37,971 nucleotides of DNA from assembly GCA_001873185.1 (NCBI GenBank), contig MNYQ01000234.1, positions 1-37,971 of the forward strand, written 5' to 3'. Numbering within the stretch: position 1 is the stretch's first letter; every line of letters begins with the position of its first letter. The stretch comes from Ignavibacteria bacterium CG2_30_36_16 (GTDB taxonomy: Bacteria; Bacteroidota; Ignavibacteria; Ignavibacteriales; Ignavibacteriaceae). The notes beneath the pieces were generated by a model. It was not told where the DNA came from. It ran no database searches and was given only the letters and a program-made list of their open reading frames with translations. Shown here one piece after another: positions 9,601-17,745 of this stretch. The position numbers and the translations under genes were made by a program.

Positions 9601-12600
9601 AGTAAAATTTCTTGAAATAAATTCTACAAGCGACTCACAAAATTTTATTGATACAATAAATCCATTTATGAAAGAAAATGTTTCAAAAACACTTTATGAA
9701 TTATTCGAACTTTTTATAAGGAATGGAACTGACACAACCGAATACTCCAAATTCGAGAAGCAGTTATTACTCTCAAAAAATGAGGTGAAAGAATTACTAA
9801 ATTCCGTTTCCAATCGTTTGAAGAATTACGCATTTGAACTTTATTTAATGGGTCTTTTGTTGGAAGCCGAAGAAAATTATGAAGCATGTTTCGAACAATA
9901 TGTTTCTTCGTTACGACTCGAGAAAAATTTTCGTGTTCTATATAAATTAGCAGTTATAGCGGAGATCATCTCCATCGTTCCGTACCCGTTTTATTTGTAT
10001 CAAGAGCTTCTAACATCGGGAATTGAGACGCCTGTAGTATTAAAGAAAACCAAATATTGGACCGAACTTCTGTCAATCAAAAATGTAAACAAACTAACTA
10101 ATATGGTTGGGGAGTTGCCTGTTCCTGTAGAGCCACTAACAAAATTAAAAACCGCACAATCAAAACCGCTGATATCGTTTGTTCTTCCTTCTAAAAAAAG
10201 AAGCGATGGACTCTCCTCATTTTTGTCGTCACTTAAATATGCCTGTTTTGGTTTAAACTACGAAGTGCTGCTATACCTCCCTGATGATTCGGATGAAAAG
10301 TACAATAAGATAATAGAAGAACATCGAATAAAAAAAATTTTTTTTGACAAAAATATTTTGGGTAATAAAAATTCTTTTTCATGGACAAAACTCATGAATC
10401 ACGGGTTTAGACATTCGGATGGGCAGTGGATAATGTATGCTTCCGATGACATCGTTTTACATCCATTCGCGGTCAACATTGCGTTACAAAAAAAGGGGGA
10501 CAAAAGTATCGGCGGAATTTCATTTATGCATCGCAACACCGTTCAGGATTACGATGGGTTCTTCAAAGAATACGGATTTGAAATTTACGGCAAACGTCCT
10601 TTTATAAATTTTGGTCTTATACGGAAAGAAGCCTTTGTAAAAGTAAAAGGATTTGATGAGTCAATTATTTTCTATGCCGGTGATACCGACTTTTGCTGGA
10701 GAATTGTTGAAAGCGGGTACAAAATAGTTCCGTCCTTTCATTCTTTAGTTGAACATATAAACATTGAAGATGCAATAAAAACATTTAACTCCGGGAAAAT
10801 TTACCGGATGGATACATATTGTTTCTTGAAAAAATGGAAAAGTTATATAAGTCGTTTAGAAGATAGAACGCTTGTTAAGGAAAGATTTATTTTGCCCGAT
10901 ATAAAAAACGTTAAAAAATATATTTTTGAAACAGCTATTAAAAACAATGCACCAATTAAAGCTATTCTTGCCGTTGATAAAGAATACGAACAATTTATAA
11001 AAACAAACTTCACGATTGAAGAAAAAACAATTAAAGTATCTGCTATAGTTTCTACTTATAATTCCGAAAGCTTTATAAAAGGATGCCTTGATGATCTTAT
11101 CGAACAGTCGTTGTATAAATCTAATGAGCTTGAAATTGTTGTTATTGACTCGGGCTCGGAAGAAAACGAAGGCGCAATTATCAAAGAATATCAGAAAAAG
11201 TACTCTAATATTATTTACGAACACACTGATAAAGAGACCATATATGCGGCTTGGAACAGAGGAATAAAATTAGCGCGGGGGAAATATATTACGAACGCAA
11301 ATACAGATGACAGGCATGCCGGTAACGCATTAGAAAAACTTGCCGAAGTATTGGATGGGAATGAAAGTATTGGGGTAACTTATTCCGATATGTATAAAAC
11401 GATCGTACAGAATGATTTTTTTACTTCGAACAGCAAAAAGGCAGCAGTAAAGTGGATGGATTTTGATGCTGACTTACTTCTGTTTGGTTGTTTTGTGGGT
11501 CCACAGCCGATGTGGAGAAAATCGCTGCATGAAAAGTTTGGAATGTTTATTGAAGAATTGGAAGTAGTGGGTGATTATGAATTCTGGCTAAGACTGAGCC
11601 GTGACGTAAGGTTTCATCATCTTAAAGAAGTCTTGGGACTTTATTATTATTCAGAAAAAAGCGTGGAGCATAGAAATGAAAACATCACAAAAAACGAAGA
11701 TGATAACATCCATGAATACTATCTAATAAAAAATATTTCAACAAATGAAGACGCATCCCGGGTTCTCTCAAAGTTAGAATTAATCGGAACAGTTAAAGAA
11801 TTAAAAGATTATTACGAAAAGGCAAAAGGATTGGTTATGTTAAGGCAAAATGGATTACAAATTGAAGATCAGTTAAAATCAGTTATCGAAGACAGTAATA
11901 GTTATAATACTGAAGATCTGATAAGTACTCTCGAGCAATTGATTACTGTTCTAAAAACATCCGAAGTGCTTATAGATAAAAGAAAGTATTTGACAATTTT
12001 ATATAATCTGTGCGGTATGTTTTATCTGAAGGAAAATATGGTTAACAAAGCAAAATCATCGTTCGAAAACGCATTGTCTCTAAATCCGGAATCGTCAGAA
12101 TCTTGTGCGGGGTTGGGGGAAATATTTATTCATGATGAAGATTTTGATGCAGCCAAAACTATGTTTGAATGGGCAATTAAATACGAGCCGGAAAATAAGC
12201 AGGCGCTTAATCGACTAAGCGAACTAAATAATTTGGAAACACAAACTGTAGGGTTAGCAAAGGCTTCTGAAGCTAATGATGCCTTGACGAATAAACTTCA
12301 CGATTTCCTTTTTGCTGTTGATTCTCTTATCGAATCTAATGAGTATGAGAAGTCATTTAATCTTTTAATCCAGGCGCAGCAGCATTTTTCAGAACTTGAG
12401 CTAAATGAAAGCACAGAATTACTACAATCTGCATTTGCAGTTTTATATGGTTTTGTACAGCTCGGCTTAAATAATGTTGCTGCGGCTAAAAACAGTTTTG
12501 AAGAAGCCTTGCAGTTAAATCCGAATTCCTCGGAAGCCTGCCGCGGTCTTGGCGAATGTTTTTTAACAAACGAATTATTTGACGAAGCAAAAACAATGCT

Positions 12601-13123
12601 TGAGTGGGCAGTTAAAAATGATCCTTCAAACCAAAAAGCTGTGAGCAGAATAAACAAATTAAATGAACAGCCGGATAATTCTGCCGGAATAGTTTCTTTA
12701 GTGATTGAGAAAGAAGAAGTTCTCCAGGAATCGTACAATCTTTTTTCAGCAAAAAAGTATAGTGATGCAATTGCTCTTTTAATCCATACCGAAAAATCTT
12801 TTAACGGAGAATTAAAAGCGGAAGAGAATAATGCGTTTGCATCAGCCCTTTATAATTTAAAAGGATTTAATTACTTAGCTCTAAATTTGTTAGAAGAAGC
12901 TCAGCAAAGTTTTCACAAGGCTTTGCAGCATAACCCCGAATCGACTAAAGCCTGCTACGGATTAGGTGAGGTCTTCTTCGAAAACAAGGATGATAAAGCC
13001 GCTAAAACAATGTTCGAATGGGCAGTTAAAAATGATCCTTCGGATAAATTAGCGTTAGAAGGGCTAAAGAAAACAAATAGAATTTTAAGTTTAAATGAGT
13101 TACATAATTCGTTGCTTGAATAA
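3689..13123 (+). CDS. Giant multi-domain methyltransferase/glycosyltransferase protein with TPR tail
   Basis: One uninterrupted 3144-residue frame. Domains in order: (1) about 70-285, SAM methyltransferase-like, EFGSG from 111 and VVDGPSGGG around 204; (2) about 305-490, SAM methyltransferase, LKPGG 381-385; (3) about 515-820, GT2-like, D614-S-D616; (4) about 850-1060, methyltransferase, EVGVRTGG from 875 and DGDH 960-963; (5) about 1070-1290, methyltransferase-like, ETGTYLGTGT from 1082 and D1211; (6) about 1293-1570, zinc ribbon (C1296, C1299, C1315, C1318) plus methyltransferase with DIGCGWG from 1393 and LKPGG 1474-1478; (7) about 1594-1925, GT9 heptosyltransferase-like, DAIGD from 1600, ETGLAH from 1860 and a Cys cluster at 1902, 1905, 1909 and 1916; (8) about 1940-2140, helical; (9) about 2158-2400, GT2, D2253-D2254; (10) about 2448-2690, GT2, TDD at 2539-2541; (11) about 2720-3144, three TPR-bearing repeats. 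No signal peptide or membrane segment is visible, so it is probably cytoplasmic. Its stop overlaps the next start (TAATG), which suggests translational coupling. The position before flagellin suggests flagellin glycan assembly; an envelope polysaccharide is the alternative. Confidence 0.85.
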   Translation: MKIPQMPDGLLNQVSKEQMEAIWLKTLRNLFDGGISTSLVDAKKIAELGVKLGVCKDPLFYKIEELISSQKIDSVYVKKFIANRPLSPWALAPGSLEFLDELINEPKNILEFGSGLSTEFLSRKLSSISTLSSHQKTIISFEQDENLTIEANKNLSLLGLEKYAKVLYAPLVEINLEGLFFSIYDIRKHCEILKNFKADVVVVDGPSGGGYNRWGSILIASSFVNENAVWMLDDAVRDDELKVAEECEKHGLKVQAIQFKGKGICKGIFGSPVISFEKLFEIIESPTVSPKNISPNIYSWDDVKSLQNIKLYAGDIPEREEYKGLIGLSITKNDHMHILHDITRKLPLDDNSIESFQAEDVFEHIQFETLPQVINEIYRVLKPGGLFRLSIPDYGNDLLRSRTIKNENGDFIFDPGGGGTRENPGHIWFPTKEKVSRLLEHTNFADKGEINFLHYYKPDGTYNLSEIDYSKGFVIRTPDNDSRVQNPRRPMSLVVDLIKAVPFINAQTTAIKPVNEPLISFVMIVLNGLPFIEYALKAIYKFAHQIIIVEGAVENCLFAANLYGSSTDGTVEFIKNFPDAKNKIIFIQGIYSEKIEMQNEALNFVTGNYVWLVDSDEVYKEKDLTEIVKLMKNDPSITQINFIPDNFWKGFDYIFVSSFFFEFDGHYRRVFKFERGARFTNHRPPTLLLPSLNKTTEEIKLIDGAQTRKMGIYPYHYSYVFDFQVQQKIELYNRYGWGEGWGIDMKEWFTSGYLRWTPENKEFIEKQYPPWTGDNNSRTEKFCGVHPAVIQNYIRGFHKIVGKDVEVDELANRVIGSCSNQQNVLDIWRFIELDSALQKRVSVIANNITSGKFFWNVHVAISYTANKLKPKSYLEVGVRTGGSLVQALSCSTIEQAALVDLWSGSYAELPNSIDYTKNQLKIFLQRTDNRAKLNYIQGNSHTVLKELIIRGAKFDLINVDGDHEEKGAWEDLVDVEKLLNEKGAIIFDDIIHPAHKYLINLIPRFLGEYSEYEAIINNSQDNGVVILLKNISKKDFLSGINKLKIAGEISFGKDLTKVANGSNFADAIQKVFNENEPKKIIETGTYLGTGTTSIIAEALKSRDIKESKFYSIEINPENYLKAKFNLAESGLLQFVNLLNGVSVPRSILPTKDEITKSTITSVEYEDIFVDHNENERTQLYFQETNFPDVSEDLLGKTLAEFDFKPDFILLDSAGYMGFIEFQYMLSKLEGNCIIALDDIYHIKHHKSFRFMQSDPRFEIIISSKEKFGFCVAKFNYNPDAVKSDLISLDEKEITNCLLCGSHKSGIVHPPDIVRCEECGFVYLKERPTQKWMENYYKDVYAVNEPAAAVTVSVPEDVNLLDCKKEYIAAQRKDLFEEAVNFLGYDIKSKTLVDIGCGWGALLYNARKSGMSVIGFEFTNHNVRFAREQLMLDVRQQQFTDTDLQPNSVDIVTMSHVLEHVPDPFLLLKKINYVLKPGGIFYCVVPNFYSLCSAFLGEKWDWLDRNWHYSQFTPDSISKLFTNVGLQIEKITTTSGDFGTVTPLKILSTKYPGKSNEALSNLLTQINEQKYGEEIRIIGKKPEETKKQKTADKNILWIRTDAIGDNILASSMLKPLKEFFSNYKITVVCQNLVRSLYETSPYVENIISFDKRNLFLDIEYKYDIISKMRGIRAEFIFNSVFSRDLLADYLTINSGAKNKIAHDGDLSNILSAEKEENDKLYSGLIKKNPSSFSELDRHQDFLNGIGAGSHKLAASISLAVEDLKYAEDIFTGHNLIDEKTVALFAGAQHEVRVYNYYGKAINDYCTKNGFSVILLGSTKDRQINQTNAKDLTVKVVDLTGTTSIRQSAAIIKKCAAAIGAETGLAHIACAVETPNLILLGGGHFGRFMPYSKLTSVVAIPLECFGCNWQCKYGTTTCIKDVDYKIISAAFNNMMEEKHYKTTVYLQPDFKYSFLSGLPKIAEIKNLLNDECEVKFLEINSTSDSQNFIDTINPFMKENVSKTLYELFELFIRNGTDTTEYSKFEKQLLLSKNEVKELLNSVSNRLKNYAFELYLMGLLLEAEENYEACFEQYVSSLRLEKNFRVLYKLAVIAEIISIVPYPFYLYQELLTSGIETPVVLKKTKYWTELLSIKNVNKLTNMVGELPVPVEPLTKLKTAQSKPLISFVLPSKKRSDGLSSFLSSLKYACFGLNYEVLLYLPDDSDEKYNKIIEEHRIKKIFFDKNILGNKNSFSWTKLMNHGFRHSDGQWIMYASDDIVLHPFAVNIALQKKGDKSIGGISFMHRNTVQDYDGFFKEYGFEIYGKRPFINFGLIRKEAFVKVKGFDESIIFYAGDTDFCWRIVESGYKIVPSFHSLVEHINIEDAIKTFNSGKIYRMDTYCFLKKWKSYISRLEDRTLVKERFILPDIKNVKKYIFETAIKNNAPIKAILAVDKEYEQFIKTNFTIEEKTIKVSAIVSTYNSESFIKGCLDDLIEQSLYKSNELEIVVIDSGSEENEGAIIKEYQKKYSNIIYEHTDKETIYAAWNRGIKLARGKYITNANTDDRHAGNALEKLAEVLDGNESIGVTYSDMYKTIVQNDFFTSNSKKAAVKWMDFDADLLLFGCFVGPQPMWRKSLHEKFGMFIEELEVVGDYEFWLRLSRDVRFHHLKEVLGLYYYSEKSVEHRNENITKNEDDNIHEYYLIKNISTNEDASRVLSKLELIGTVKELKDYYEKAKGLVMLRQNGLQIEDQLKSVIEDSNSYNTEDLISTLEQLITVLKTSEVLIDKRKYLTILYNLCGMFYLKENMVNKAKSSFENALSLNPESSESCAGLGEIFIHDEDFDAAKTMFEWAIKYEPENKQALNRLSELNNLETQTVGLAKASEANDALTNKLHDFLFAVDSLIESNEYEKSFNLLIQAQQHFSELELNESTELLQSAFAVLYGFVQLGLNNVAAAKNSFEEALQLNPNSSEACRGLGECFLTNELFDEAKTMLEWAVKNDPSNQKAVSRINKLNEQPDNSAGIVSLVIEKEEVLQESYNLFSAKKYSDAIALLIHTEKSFNGELKAEENNAFASALYNLKGFNYLALNLLEEAQQSFHKALQHNPESTKACYGLGEVFFENKDDKAAKTMFEWAVKNDPSDKLALEGLKKTNRILSLNELHNSLLE
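12000..13110 (+). repeat. Three tandem ~140-codon TPR-bearing repeats inside the giant gene
   Basis: The C-terminal part of the giant protein holds three copies of the same unit: a helical lead-in, then a TPR pair. The TPR pairs begin near residues 2771, 2918 and 3053. The conserved core AKTMFEWA or AKTMLEWA recurs in each. At DNA level a 23-base stretch is identical at 12605-12627 and 13019-13041, 414 bases (138 codons) apart; the matching site in the first copy starts near 12170. This indicates recent duplication or recombination between copies. Confidence 0.8.
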
Positions 13124-16100
13124 TGGAAGTAATTAATAAAGATTATTATCAATCCGCGCTAACCTGTTTTCAATCTGGAGATTTTCAGCAGGCTGAAAAT
13201 GAACTTCAAAACTTGATAAATGCAGGCGCGATTGATTATGATGTGTTTAATTTTCTGGGCGTTATTGCGCTTCATAAATGTGATTACATAAACGCCAAAG
13301 AATATTTTACCAAAGTGTTGGATGTCTATCCTCAACATCCGGAGGTAAATTACCATTACGGTTATGCACTGCAGAATCTTCAAAAGTACGAAGAAGCGGT
13401 TAAGGCTTACAAAACCACAATCAAAAATCTTCCCCAAAATTTTGACGCGCTTAATAATCTTGGATTAGCATATCTGTCCTTAAAAAATTACACCGCTGCA
13501 GAAAAATATTTTTTGCTTGCAATTCAAAACTCCCCTTCCAATCCCAAAGCGCTCAACAATATAGGCAATTTATATTTTGTTGTTGAAGAATATGGAAAAG
13601 CAGAAGAATATTATGAGTTTGCTCTTAATGGAGATTCGTCAAACAAAGATTATAAATTTAATCTTGCATTTAGTTATCACAAGGGAGGGAATTATACTAA
13701 AGCATTAAGATTATATTCTGAATTAATAAGCAAAGATAGAAACGACATTAAAATTTTGAATAATTTATCGTCGCTTTACATAACGATAAAAGAGTTTGAA
13801 AAAGCAAGAGATGTTATAAACATGGTTTTAAATATTGACGCTAAAAATAAAACTGCTCTTTATAATTTTGCAAAAACTTATGAATTTGAGGAAGATTATA
13901 CCGAAGCATTAAAAATATATTCATTAATAACAACTTCTTTTGATAATGAAGTTATTGCCGGCGTTAATTGTGCGGTAATAAACTTGCTTAAAAACGATAC
14001 TAATGCCGCCAGTTCAATCTTAAAAAAACTTTTTGATGACGAAGATGAAATGCTTCTCAATCTTTCAAGTGTTTGTATGCTTTCGATGCACGAGGGGCGT
14101 TTTAAGACCGCAAGAATTATATTCGAATATATTTTATCAATCAGAAACAATTTGCCCGAAGTTCATTATAATTTTTCTCATCTATTGTTTTTAGAAGAAA
14201 ATATAGAAAAGGCTCTATTAGAGTATGAGTGGCGTAAGAAAAGGAAAGACTATGCCGGGCGTAATTTCACTAAACCTGAACTCACAGATCAAAATATAAA
14301 CGGCAAAAGAATTCTTATTTATGATGAACAGGGAATTGGGGATATTATTCAATTCATACGTTATGCGAAATATTTAAAAGCTAAAGGAGCTTATGTAATA
14401 TTCCAATGCGCATATGGTGTTGTCGATCTCATAAAAGATATTGATGGTTTAGATGAGGTAATTTCCCGTAAAAACAGAGAAGTTCCTGAAGTTGAATATG
14501 ATTACCAAATTGCTTTGATGAGTTTGCCATTCTATTTTAAAACAACGCTTAACAATATCCCTTCAGAGCAGGCGTATCTAAAAGCTAACAAAAAACTAAT
14601 CGAGAAATGGAACTCGTCATTAAGTGAGTATAGTGGGTTGAAAGTTGGAATAACTTGGGCGGGAAATCCCGGACACACAAACGATAAAAATCGTTCACTT
14701 AAACTTTTCCAGCTTAAAGAATTGTTTGACATTCCCGGCATACATTATTTTGCTCTTCAAAAGGGGAGCGGACTTGAGGATGCAAAAGAATTTTCAGATA
14801 AAAATTTTCACATACTTGATTCTTATATCAATAACCTTTCCGATACTGCTGCTATTGTAGATAATCTCGATCTTGTAATCTCGGTTGACACTTCTGTTGC
14901 ACACCTTGCCGGGGCAATGGGCAAAAACGTTTGGGCGCTTCTGCCGTTTGCGCCGGATTGGAGATGGATGCTTAACCGGAATGATTCTCCCTGGTATCAT
15001 ACGATGAAGCTATTCAGGCAGCCTTTTCTTGGCGATTGGGAAAGCGTAGTTGAAAATATTAAGGTTGAGTTAAAAAAACTTGCGGGATTTGAAGATGTCG
15101 AATGTCTTGATAACGCAGTTAAAAATACGACCACAAAGAATTCAATTTATTTAGCGCTAACAAAAACCGATTATTTCGGATGGGGAACTTGCAGCAAATA
15201 TTTACGGCAGGAATTAAAACACAAAATAGATTTTGTAGATATTGTTGAAGAGAGTGTTTCCGAATACAAAACTATTAGCGGCACGGTTTTCCACGCAATA
15301 AGCGACTTAAATTTCAATACTCATTTAAACGTTCGGGGCACAAAAAACATTGGCTATACCTTTTTTGAAATGGAGCCGAATGAAAAAACAATTGCAAATT
15401 CCAAAAACTTTGATTTGATTTTAACCGGGTCTTCGTGGTGTACTAATAAATTAAATCAGTATGGAATTAAAAACACAGCCACATTAATTCAAGGAATTGA
15501 TCCCGTGCTGTTTTTCCCGTTACCGCGCAAGGATGATGAAAATCTTTTTGTTATTTTCTCAGGCGGAAAATTTGAACTTCGAAAAGGACAGGATATTGCT
15601 TTAAAAGCATTTCAGATACTTCACAAGAAATATCCTGATATGATTTTAATTAACACATGGTACAACATGTGGCCTCATCTAGTGGCTTCAATGTCTTTAT
15701 CAAATTATATTAAATATGAAACCTCCGGCAATACGTGGAGTGATTTCATAACTCACCTGCTTGAATTAAATGATATAGATAAAACAAAAGTTATCTCGCT
15801 GCCTATTACTCCAATTACAAAACTGCGGGAGTTATATTACAAAACAGATATTGGGATTTTCCCCAATAGATGCGAAGGCGGAACAAACCTTGTGCTTATG
15901 GAATATATGGCATGCGGTAAACCGGTTATCGCATCTTACGCTACCGGGCATAAAGATATTTTAAATGAAAATAATTCGCTGCTGCTTAAAAGCATTAAAC
16001 CTTTTCAATTAGAAGCTGAACAAAAAAACATAATTGATTGGGAAGAACCTGATCTCGACGAATTAATTTACAATATTGAATTCGCTTATTTTAATAGAAA

Positions 16101-16194
16101 TACAATTAGGAAGATTGGGCAAAGAGCCGGCGAGTTCATGAAAAATTATACGTGGGAAAATACGGCGGACACATTACTAACTTACCTGAAATAA
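13123..16194 (+). CDS. TPR - GT9-like - GT4 glycosyltransferase fusion protein
   Basis: This is a 1023-residue protein. Residues about 1-370 are consecutive TPR units, with repeated 'A..NLG..Y..L..Y..A..YF..A....P' patterns. Residues about 396-655 are a GT9/heptosyltransferase-like domain of the type usually fused to TPRs: DEQGIGD 401-407 for the N-terminal lobe, and DTSVAHLAGA from D589 for the nucleotide-sugar lobe. Residues about 673-1023 are a GT4 (GT-B) domain with GGKFELRKGQD and the C-terminal signature CEGGTNLVLMEYMACGKPV; E918 and E927 sit eight residues apart, one more than the common EX7E spacing. The ATG shares its A with the stop codon of the giant gene, so the two are probably translated together. 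It likely adds two sugars, with the TPR part binding a protein partner or acceptor. The flagellin acceptor is inferred from position. Confidence 0.87.
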   Translation: MEVINKDYYQSALTCFQSGDFQQAENELQNLINAGAIDYDVFNFLGVIALHKCDYINAKEYFTKVLDVYPQHPEVNYHYGYALQNLQKYEEAVKAYKTTIKNLPQNFDALNNLGLAYLSLKNYTAAEKYFLLAIQNSPSNPKALNNIGNLYFVVEEYGKAEEYYEFALNGDSSNKDYKFNLAFSYHKGGNYTKALRLYSELISKDRNDIKILNNLSSLYITIKEFEKARDVINMVLNIDAKNKTALYNFAKTYEFEEDYTEALKIYSLITTSFDNEVIAGVNCAVINLLKNDTNAASSILKKLFDDEDEMLLNLSSVCMLSMHEGRFKTARIIFEYILSIRNNLPEVHYNFSHLLFLEENIEKALLEYEWRKKRKDYAGRNFTKPELTDQNINGKRILIYDEQGIGDIIQFIRYAKYLKAKGAYVIFQCAYGVVDLIKDIDGLDEVISRKNREVPEVEYDYQIALMSLPFYFKTTLNNIPSEQAYLKANKKLIEKWNSSLSEYSGLKVGITWAGNPGHTNDKNRSLKLFQLKELFDIPGIHYFALQKGSGLEDAKEFSDKNFHILDSYINNLSDTAAIVDNLDLVISVDTSVAHLAGAMGKNVWALLPFAPDWRWMLNRNDSPWYHTMKLFRQPFLGDWESVVENIKVELKKLAGFEDVECLDNAVKNTTTKNSIYLALTKTDYFGWGTCSKYLRQELKHKIDFVDIVEESVSEYKTISGTVFHAISDLNFNTHLNVRGTKNIGYTFFEMEPNEKTIANSKNFDLILTGSSWCTNKLNQYGIKNTATLIQGIDPVLFFPLPRKDDENLFVIFSGGKFELRKGQDIALKAFQILHKKYPDMILINTWYNMWPHLVASMSLSNYIKYETSGNTWSDFITHLLELNDIDKTKVISLPITPITKLRELYYKTDIGIFPNRCEGGTNLVLMEYMACGKPVIASYATGHKDILNENNSLLLKSIKPFQLEAEQKNIIDWEEPDLDELIYNIEFAYFNRNTIRKIGQRAGEFMKNYTWENTADTLLTYLK

Positions 16195-16210
16195 TTTCCC
16201 GGGAATCTAA

Positions 16211-17716
16211 ATGATAACACTCAGCATGATTGTTAAGGATGAGGAAAAATTTTTATCCGATTGTCTCGCCTCTGTTAGGAATGTCGTGGATGAAATGGTT
16301 ATTGTTGATACAGGTTCTGCCGATAGCACAAAAAAAATTGCAGAAGAGTTTGGTGCAAAAACATTCGACTTCAAATGGACAAACAACTTTTCCGCCGCAA
16401 GAAATTTCGCGCTAAAAAACTCCACCGGCGATTGGATTTTATACCTCGACGCTGACGAGCGATTAAACTCCGGCTCCAAAGAATTGCTTCTAAAATTAGC
16501 CGCCGGCAGTAAAAAGAAAGCTTATAGCTGTATTGTTAACAGTATCGATGAAATAAAAAATCGTCCTTCAAGAATGGATTACGTTAGATTTTTCCCCAGG
16601 CATCCGTTAGTAAAATTTGAAGGCGCAGTTCATGAACAGATCATTCCTTCACTTCTTAAATCATCGCACGAACTTGTAAGGTCCGAAATTGAAATTATTC
16701 ATTTAGGGTATAATATTTCCGCAGAAGAATTGAAACTAAAAGCGAAAAGAAATCTCGATCTGCTGATGAATGATTATAAAAGGAAGAAAAATTCTTACAC
16801 GGCATTTCAAATTGCGCAATCGTATTCCTTAATGGGTGATGAAGCAAATGCGGTTTATTACTTTAAAATTGCGCTTCAAGATTATCAATTACTAAATGCT
16901 TACAAATCTGTATCCTATCGCTACCTTGCGGCTTACGAACTTCAAAAAATGAAATGGGATGAGGCATTAAAACTAATTAACAAAAGTTTAGATGCTGATT
17001 CGAACCAACCGTTGTCTTATCTCGTTCTTTCGCAGGTTTATCAGGGTCTAAAAGATTTTAAAGAAGCGGAGTTGAGTTGTAGAAAAGCTCTTGAAATTAA
17101 CAGGAAATTAACAAGCAGCAACTTAGCCACGGATATGGTAATTATGGTAGATGAGGAATCAATTCTATATAAAGGATTAAACATCTGTTTAATAAGCGGC
17201 GATAGAGAGGCGTTTAATTTTTATTATTCAGAATTAAAATTATCCGCAAATAAAATTAATGATGAAATTGAATTCTATAACCGGTTAATAAATGACAATC
17301 AAATTCAACATGATAAATTATCACTTTACCTAAACACCATAAAAGTAGATTCGCAAATCGAACTTGTACTGGGACTGCTGAAGCATTATAAGCAAAACAA
17401 ATTGATAATTATGGATGCGATGCATAAAAAATTTAGTAATAATATTCGCATATTAAATTCTCTTGCTGCCGGGTATGAGAGCATAAATGAGCGTACCAAA
17501 GCAGAGCAGCTTCTTAAAAAATCAATCACTATAGAACCGAATAACCCCGCCCCCTATTTTTTCTTAATCTCTCTTTATCTAAAAGTTAATAACATTACAG
17601 AAGCATTTAGAATAATAACAGAAATAGAAAATCAATTTAACTTTAATCCCGCAATAACAGCACGGGTTAAAGTTATAAAAGAAGAAATTAATAATTTTCT
17701 TAACTCTCAACACTAA
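16211..17716 (+). CDS. GT2 glycosyltransferase with C-terminal TPR repeats
   Basis: This is a 501-residue protein. Residues 1-230 form a family 2 (GT-A) domain that opens with LSMIVKDEEKFL and VDTGSADST (33-40). Its metal-binding DAD motif is D80-A-D82, and WTNNFSAARN (57-65) resembles the SunS/TPR-linked GT2 subgroup. Residues about 190-500 are helical TPR-like repeats. Several relatives of this architecture modify proteins or peptides rather than lipids, which fits the flagellin neighbourhood. The gene starts 16 bases after the TPR-GT9-GT4 gene, so it is probably in the same transcript. The flagellin promoter starts on its stop codon TAA (17714-17716). Confidence 0.87.
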   Translation: MITLSMIVKDEEKFLSDCLASVRNVVDEMVIVDTGSADSTKKIAEEFGAKTFDFKWTNNFSAARNFALKNSTGDWILYLDADERLNSGSKELLLKLAAGSKKKAYSCIVNSIDEIKNRPSRMDYVRFFPRHPLVKFEGAVHEQIIPSLLKSSHELVRSEIEIIHLGYNISAEELKLKAKRNLDLLMNDYKRKKNSYTAFQIAQSYSLMGDEANAVYYFKIALQDYQLLNAYKSVSYRYLAAYELQKMKWDEALKLINKSLDADSNQPLSYLVLSQVYQGLKDFKEAELSCRKALEINRKLTSSNLATDMVIMVDEESILYKGLNICLISGDREAFNFYYSELKLSANKINDEIEFYNRLINDNQIQHDKLSLYLNTIKVDSQIELVLGLLKHYKQNKLIIMDAMHKKFSNNIRILNSLAAGYESINERTKAEQLLKKSITIEPNNPAPYFFLISLYLKVNNITEAFRIITEIENQFNFNPAITARVKVIKEEINNFLNSQH

Positions 17717-17740
17717 ACTTTTCAAAACGTCTACCGATAA
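17714..17740 (+). promoter_or_regulatory. Sigma-28 (FliA-type) promoter of flagellin
   Basis: TAAACTTT (17714-17721), exactly 11 bases, then ACCGATAA (17733-17740). This matches TAAAGTTT-N11-GCCGATAA at 7 of 8 bases in each box and is the best promoter match in the window. The -35 box begins on the stop codon of the upstream glycosyltransferase gene. Transcription would begin near 17747, giving a leader of about 77 bases. Confidence 0.88.
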
Positions 17741-17745
17741 TGTAA

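Noticed and set aside
10856-11224. Minus-strand open frame inside the giant gene
   Set aside because: It is antisense to a GT2 domain with clear motifs, has no recognisable protein character and is rich in Phe/Asn, as expected for the shadow of an AT-rich gene.
3689-13123. The giant gene as an artefact of assembly or of several genes run together
   Set aside because: The frame is open for 9.4 kb with family motifs in the same frame from start to end, linkers between domains and a neat TAATG junction to the next gene. An error would have to preserve frame many times.
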